Assembly (NCBI GenBank): GCA_016785225.1 | Contig: JAFBJZ010000384.1 | Coordinates: 558,001-622,000, forward strand | DNA: 64,000 bases | Source: Psettodes erumei | Taxonomy: Eukaryota > Chordata > Actinopteri > Pleuronectiformes > Psettodidae | Direction of reading: 5' to 3' | Shown: positions 58,111 to 64,000 of the stretch, piece by piece | Layout: each line of letters begins with the position of its first letter | Numbering within the stretch: position 1 is the stretch's first letter | The notes under the pieces: generated by a model | What the model saw: the letters and a program-made list of their open reading frames with translations, nothing else | What the model was told of the DNA's origin: nothing | The model's database searches: none | Translations under genes and position numbers: made by a program

Positions 58111-60637
58111 TCCCCCTCATCATGGATCAAAGGTCTTCTCTATTGTATCTAACTTCCTGTTTCTCTTTTTAGCCACTGTGTGTTGTATTTTCTCACTCTC
58201 TCAACCTGGAAGAAAGTGCTCGGGACTTCAAATTGGACACTGCTGTGAGTGACAAGCATGGGGAGATGCCCTTTGACCCTCTTGGTGATGGCTGGAGAGC
58301 CAACAGGTGATTTGTGGAGCTAGGAGGAGAGGAGAGGATATGCATGAACTGAAAGCTCACGCTCTCAATATCATGTGTCCACATATGGGAGGAGAAATCT
58401 GGATTCCATTGTTGCACTGTCAGCAGAGGTGTCCAAATTTGATAAAATGCCTCGTCACCTTTCTCCGGTTCAGCTCCCACAGATGGTAAATGGTAGGAGC
58501 ACAGCAGCTGAGATTACTGTGACCTTGGTCTTCCTAAAATAAGTCTTCTCAGAATAAAATGAGCAAGTGTGTGCTCTTGACCGTGTTCTGATTATCTTAC
58601 ACCCATCACATCGAAAGGTTAAAGCCAGCTGCACTGCTCTGCTCCGGATGACTGATGAAACTGTGTGTCACAGGAAGCTGTATAGTGCAGCAGACTGGGA
58701 AGAACCTTATGTCACAAAGCTAAACAAATCTCATCTCACCATTGTGCTGTGAACAACTGACCCAACACATGCCTCCTATGAATCACATGGACACATTTGT
58801 GGGGAAGATAAAAGGCAATAAATACTCAGGCAGGGAAAAGTCACCATTAGTGTCAGCGTAAAAAAACACACTTGTAAACACATGTGTAAAAGATAATTTA
58901 TTACATCTCGGATCATGTTTATATGGTTTTGACCATCATTCCTGTTGGTAATAATAACAGCATGGGGCCAGAAACACAAGCAATCAGACAATCAAAACTT
59001 TTTTAAGGGTACTGTGAATCCTATTGGAAACCCAAACCCTTAACGAAGCAAACTTTCGCTGAAATTAATGAATTAAATAAGCAAATATTCTTAGTGATCT
59101 GTTTACAGCATGCAAGTACCTCTTCTGTCCCTCATTTCTGTTGTCTGCTGAGTGAGTATAAACAGGTGAGGATGCTGTAAGCTTGGATGATAACAAGAAA
59201 ACTTACTCTTCCGAGGACTCATCAATAACTGTTTACACTAGTTTCACCAGGCTTTATCCTCCAGCAGATGCCTGCCAATAAACGGAAACTGTGGACGCGC
59301 ACACTTAAAATTATGTTCACAGATGCGCTCTACGCAACACACAGCAAAACAGTCATGCTTTCTGATTTTGTGATAAACAACTATCAGAATATGAGGAGGA
59401 CCGAGAGATTCCAACATGACACAGTGAGGAAGCATTTCTCTGAGCTCAGTGATCCTGTAATTATAGGGCCACACAGAAGGTGAAAGGGATCGCTGATTGC
59501 TTAGAGGATGACCTCCTGGGTGATGGGGGAGGGAGGGATGCAGGAGCTGTGGCCAGCACCGCAGCAATGGGAGTGTGTCATCTTCTGCCAAGTGACGTGT
59601 CCATGTTAATGCAAAATGTCCCCCGTGGGACATGGAAGAGTCTAAGCCCTGCAGACATACAGAATGAACGGTTTGCTCATGAAACTTTAGGTCAAATATT
59701 CTCCTCTTCCCAGCAGCCAGGGGTGAGAATTTCACAGAAACTGTGTAGAGTGCCACAGCCAATTCCCAACTTATGTAAACTCAATATAGGCCTATTCTGT
59801 ATTTGAGTAAAAATGATATATTAGTGTTATATACTATTACATATTAAATGAAATATACAAGAGTTTGCAGTAGTTGTTCGATGCTGCTTCACTAGTAGTA
59901 GACAGAGCTAAACTAAAAGGCCTAAAAGTAGCAAACTACTGTTTAGTTGAGTGGAATGCAAAGAAAAAAACATTATACATTAAAAAGTTTGTAACGTCAT
60001 CAATTTGGTAACCACTTTTGTCTCAGTTTTATATTTGAAATGTTAAGTGCCACTTTAGTGTAGAGGGAGAGGAAAGAAAAGGCCAAGAACACAAATAGAA
60101 AGAGCCTGACCCTGGGGAGATAGACCAAACAAGTAACAGATACATTTTAATTGATTTTAGCCTTTACTACAGCTGCCAAATGAATATAGCAAAAGCAGAT
60201 AAGTAAGTAACTCGTGAATATGATTATCCAGTAACATTTGTAACATTTGTGTGCTACAGGCTCATACTGGTGGAGAGGGTACTATAAATAAATAAATCTA
60301 GGGTCTTTTTTCAGTACACCTATGCTAAACTTAAAATGATTAATTTAACTACGCTATATAGGATGCCACCAACCCAAGCATCCGAGCCAAAACCCCTCCA
60401 AATGATGAGCTGTTGTAGTCACAATGGACTCTGCCTGGAACAAGCACAGACAAACTGACTTTATCCTCTTTTGTAAAGTTCAAGGGTCTAACAGACGGAT
60501 GGACACACACAGATGGAGAAGAATATCTCCAAGCATGTATGTCATGGAGTCACAGGGCATCTCACAGGGCATGTTTAGAGAGAACAGGGTTGAGAGGCAG
60601 TTAGGGGTTAGTGTTGTGTGGTATGGAGCAGACTGAG
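58111..60637. other. Non-coding sequence
   Basis: No gene is seen. GC-richer unique DNA at 59450-59700 is spanned by frames on both strands (up to 172 residues) without recognised domains. The rest is AT-rich. Confidence 0.5.
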
Positions 60638-60672
60638 TTGTGTATGTGTGTGTGTGTGTGTGGGGGGGGGGG
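60638..60672. repeat. (GT)n followed by G-run
   Basis: GT units end in a run of about ten G. Confidence 0.95.
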
Positions 60673-61099
60673 CAGGTCATTGTGCCTTCAGGCAGGTGGG
60701 GGTGGGCTCAGGAGTTAATTGGTAGTTTGGGGTTTGATGCTGAATGGTGGTGACAAGTCTGTGTGGCCAGACCCAGTGAGCCCCTGCGATGCAGCAACTG
60801 TCACAGCTCACCAAGCAGCAGGGATGGGAAGATAGAAAGGGGCAGTGAGGAACAAGAGAATGATTGGTAGGAGGAAGAAGTGAAGGAAATTCACTAGAGA
60901 ATAAAAATCATTTTTCTCACATTGTTGTTTTTTTTCCAGCTCCAATGCAACCAAAGTCAAAGTATATATTTCCTGTATTTCTTCCTACAATATTGTTGTA
61001 AGTGTCCAAACTATCTGCCCAAAGCTAGCTGGTTTAGTTTAAGTAGCAGCTATTCATTTTCCTTTGAGAAGGGGGCGATATGTACATTTCAAAGCAAGC
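60673..61099. other. Spacer
   Basis: Unique, no gene seen. Confidence 0.55.
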
Positions 61100-61420
61100 C
61101 AGTAGAGAGTAAGAGAGATGGGGCCAGACTGAGGCTCCATGAAAGAATGACGCTGGGGTGATTCAGTGAAGCCCTGGCCCTAATTGTGGCCCAGGGTAAC
61201 CATTGTAGCCGGGGTGCAGGTCACCCCGGGCCCCAGGAAGGTTACACTGGCCCTCTTAAACCTGTTGTTGCCTGGCGCTCACATAAAAATTACACCTCGT
61301 AAATATGGACAGCTCGGGAGTGTGTGAGGCAGGACGGGGTCACTTACTTGTCTGAACCCTGCCCTTTAAACTTGCAGTCACCTTGGTACTGCTGCTGACT
61401 GCCTGTTAGGTTGTTCGCTC
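61100..61420. promoter_or_regulatory. Possible conserved noncoding element
   Basis: GC-rich unique island. CCGGGGTG (61209-61216) and CACCCCGG (61222-61229) form an 8-bp inverted repeat. GCAGGTCACCCCGGG (61216-61230) is identical to text at 28132-28146. ACACCTCGTAAATATGG follows near 61291. Function is inferred. Confidence 0.33.
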
Positions 61421-63400
61421 TCAGCCTACATGGCAGAAGAAGAGACAGGCAGCTGTATATTTACTGGCTAGTCTTTTTGCTTAGTATTTTTTTGGCACCT
61501 CATTGGAAGCAGAATGAAGCAAGAAATTAAATCTCGTGTGTATGTATCTGCTTCTTGTACTCTTTTGATGGGTTTCCTGTATTAAGGCGCAAAAACCTTC
61601 TTAAAACCCTCATCTTTTGTTTTTGTGAATAGAATTTCTTTCTCATACACGCCAGTTAAGCAAAAATATTATTTCATTCATTCTCAAGTCACTATGGGTA
61701 TGATGCATTTACTATCATCAGTCTTTAATGTTGGTGAATTTATTGCATTGATGATTTTATTTTTATTCAGTCATGCAAAATCAATCTTTAAATTCATTTA
61801 ATGTCAGTGATCCAAAACTAGTTCAATAATCTCCTGTAATTCAGTATCTCCTGAGGCAGTAACTATATATGCTGTGAGACCATTCTCCCAGGAAAATGAC
61901 ACTCAGTCATTTCAGCAAATGCCCAAAAATGACATGTGTTTACTTTGAACTGACAAAGACGACTAGTGGCTGTGCTAATTATAACTCTTATCTGTTGGGG
62001 TGGATGGGAGAGTTAACCAAGACTATGAAAGTTCACTGACCAAGTGAACTACTATTATTGTAACTATGACAACGAAGGGCTCCAGTAATTCTTAGATTAC
62101 TGGAGACCTAAAGCTGTGTTTGTACCTAAACCTATTACCAAACCCTAACCATAGCATTGTCACAAATTATAGTCCTGTCAAGCTTGGCATTTAATCAGGA
62201 AAATTCATATACTACGTATCGTTCTGGAGAGCACTATTTTCTCATTTGTTTTGGAAGGCTTTTTTTACTTTAGTGAAATAAAATTTAATTCTCAGCCTTG
62301 GTGACATTACCAGAGCAGATGCCACCAATTTGGAATTATCAGACTGGACAGCTTTTAAAAAGATATGGTGCATATTACTGTATGTGCAAATGTGTAGAAC
62401 AATGTTCTGTTAGAACTGTTCTAATGAGTCCTCTTTTGTCATTAAGGTGAGTGATGGAGACGCAGGCCATAGAAAGCCCAGGAGAGGGCATCAAAACCTT
62501 TGTCAGTCTGATATTGTTTTAAAACGTATTTATTCAGCTTCAGCCTCATTACTCTCTTTCTCTCTCTCAGTCACTCTCTCTTTTCTTTCTCTGCCCATTT
62601 TCTCCTTCTTTGGTTTCCCAGGGAGTTACATGGGAACAATACATGTACAATTAACATGGGCCAGGCACGAGAGAGCAAGCGTTTGATGTTCCCGTTGAGT
62701 GGCCTCCTTGCTGAGGGTAGGAAAGCGATGTTTGGCTGTACTCAAGCTTTACTATGTGTTTCTCTTCATTCTGAACCCTAGCAACACCCAGATTATTAAA
62801 ATTCAGGCCATAAATAAGATGATGGCTGCTGCAATATGCCAGAAATAATGTTTACAAAGGCAAGGCCCTCATTATGTCCACAAGGCCTGAAGTAGGAAGA
62901 TGAGGAGTGGGGGGAAAAAAGGACAAAATGCTTTTAGCCTCCTGTATGTTCACTTTTACTCGACTCATCTTCAATTTCAGGTGCTCCTGTACCACTTTCC
63001 CTCCCATTTAATAAGAGAAGCAAGGAAGAGCAAGATGCAGCCATGCTAACACTGGAATAATGGTGGTGGATATTCTTTCCACTATTTTTTTGTAGTGATG
63101 AAAACAAACATATACAGTGCTATGCTTTGAGAAAAGTTTTTTGATGGTGTGTAGAGAAACCTTGTGGAAACACTGACCTATGCACTATGTCATGTTGGAC
63201 AGTATGTGTCCCAAACAGCACTCCCAGGTTGCAAATTATCTTCTCTAATTGTAATATTGGTGGCAATAGTTGTAATATTGTACAGGAGAACATGACAAGT
63301 GCGGAAATTCAACACTGGAATTTACCCCAGCATTTGGCAGTACCAGTGCAGGAAGATGTGCCCTGTGTAGTGGGGCATAAAGTAAGTGTGTAAGAGTTCA
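61421..63400. other. AT-rich spacer
   Basis: No gene is seen. A strong donor-like AAG/GTGAGT occurs at 62446-62451 without a good acceptor upstream. Confidence 0.5.
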
Positions 63401-63421
63401 GGGTGGTGGGTGGGTGGGTGG
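63401..63421 (+). other. G-quadruplex-type tract
   Basis: GGG, TGGT, GGG, T, GGG, T, GGG: four G-runs with short loops. Confidence 0.75.
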
Positions 63422-64000
63422 CTGTAGCACATTTGACTTACGTGCAAGAGGCCATAGTTTGTTACCTAGTTGGTTGTTTGCCATTGATCATAATTTATTT
63501 GACATATTACTATGATCTTTCCCTAACTCTGACCACACCATTCTTTCCATCCAAGAACAGGAAGGGTCTGGGTCGAACTCAGTGCAATTTTGCTATAAGG
63601 GTGCGCACCACAGTGTACAGATTAAGGATATCAAATCTGGCAATGTGACTGTTTGCAAAAATAGTACCTATGCAATAGGATGAAGATAAATAGAATTCAA
63701 GCCAATAAAACACATTTTCAATATATGTCTTTAACAGCCTATCTGCCTGTGACCTACCTGACCTCAGCATCCCTCATCAGACTTGTTTGGCTCAGATGTT
63801 TGGAGGTTCTTCAGAGTTATCACAAAAGAGCAAAACAGTTGGTGCAAAAGGCGGGGGACGCCATCCACTGTGGATGGAGTGGGGCACCCAAATAAAAACC
63901 CATGGACATGAAGAGTGCAGCCAATTCATCTTTAAATGTGAAAGGACATCCAATTGCCTGCACACTTTGTAATTGCACAGTTGCATTCTGAAAGAAAAAA
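63422..64000. other. Spacer to window end
   Basis: Unique sequence, no gene seen. Overlapping frames at 63680-63986 on both strands are not convincing. Confidence 0.55.

Noticed and set aside
59244..59762. 172-residue minus-strand open frame
   Set aside because: No family resemblance and covered by two plus-strand frames; no splice signals frame it.
62413..62451. Short exon ending in AAG/GTGAGT
   Set aside because: The donor is good, but the upstream AG lacks a pyrimidine tract.
1..64000. CRISPR arrays, tRNA, rRNA, operons or phage genes
   Set aside because: No spaced direct repeats, no cloverleaf or ribosomal text, and no bacterial gene organisation was found.

Overview
The window looks like nuclear DNA from a bony fish, most likely a percomorph teleost. 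This rests on three things. Dinucleotide CA/GT microsatellites are very dense. The background is largely unique and AT-rich, with few transposons. Four diverged pieces of two dispersed repeats match repeats I recall as widespread in percomorph genomes (8818-9110, 10994-11110, 14100-14470, 30010-30120). Nothing prokaryotic is present, and I see no rRNA, tRNA, CRISPR array or intact mobile element.

No protein-coding gene can be supported. The open frames are short, overlap on both strands, often run through CA/GT repeats, and look like no family I recognise. The window therefore reads as a gene desert or the inside of one or more very large introns. The best hint of transcription is a 107-nt candidate exon at 6840-6946 (+), with a long pyrimidine tract, CAG acceptor and GTAAGT donor. 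Two weaker short candidates lie at 27066-27106 and 40562-40605.

What the window does contain is many GC-richer, non-repetitive islands with intact CpGs and clustered transcription-factor motifs. The motifs are mainly homeodomain TAATTA/CAATTAG/TAATC cores and nuclear-receptor AGGTCA/GGGTCA half-sites. The islands sit at about 2.6, 4.9, 6.0, 12.0, 14.9, 16.5, 17.4, 18.6, 19.0, 23.4, 25.2, 28.1, 31.2, 32.0, 38.1, 42.2, 46.0, 49.2/50.1, 53.9, 56.2, 58.0 and 61.2 kb. They resemble vertebrate conserved noncoding elements, which suggests the regulatory landscape of a developmental gene outside the window. No alignment was available, so every such call is an inference.

Three structures stand out. 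(1) A diverged tandem pair of about 200-bp elements (49137-49335 and 50059-50265) is collinear over its whole length and looks like a locally duplicated regulatory element. (2) A 320-bp foldback (47931-48250) has arms of about 103 bp whose outer 60 bp differ at one position. (3) A 34-bp perfect palindrome (49457-49490) lies between the two duplicated copies. All three fall within about 2.3 kb. Other notable features are a compound tetranucleotide array with a higher-order unit (56383-56540), several G-quadruplex-type tracts, and a direct repeat of nuclear-receptor half-sites with 4-bp spacing (28134-28149).
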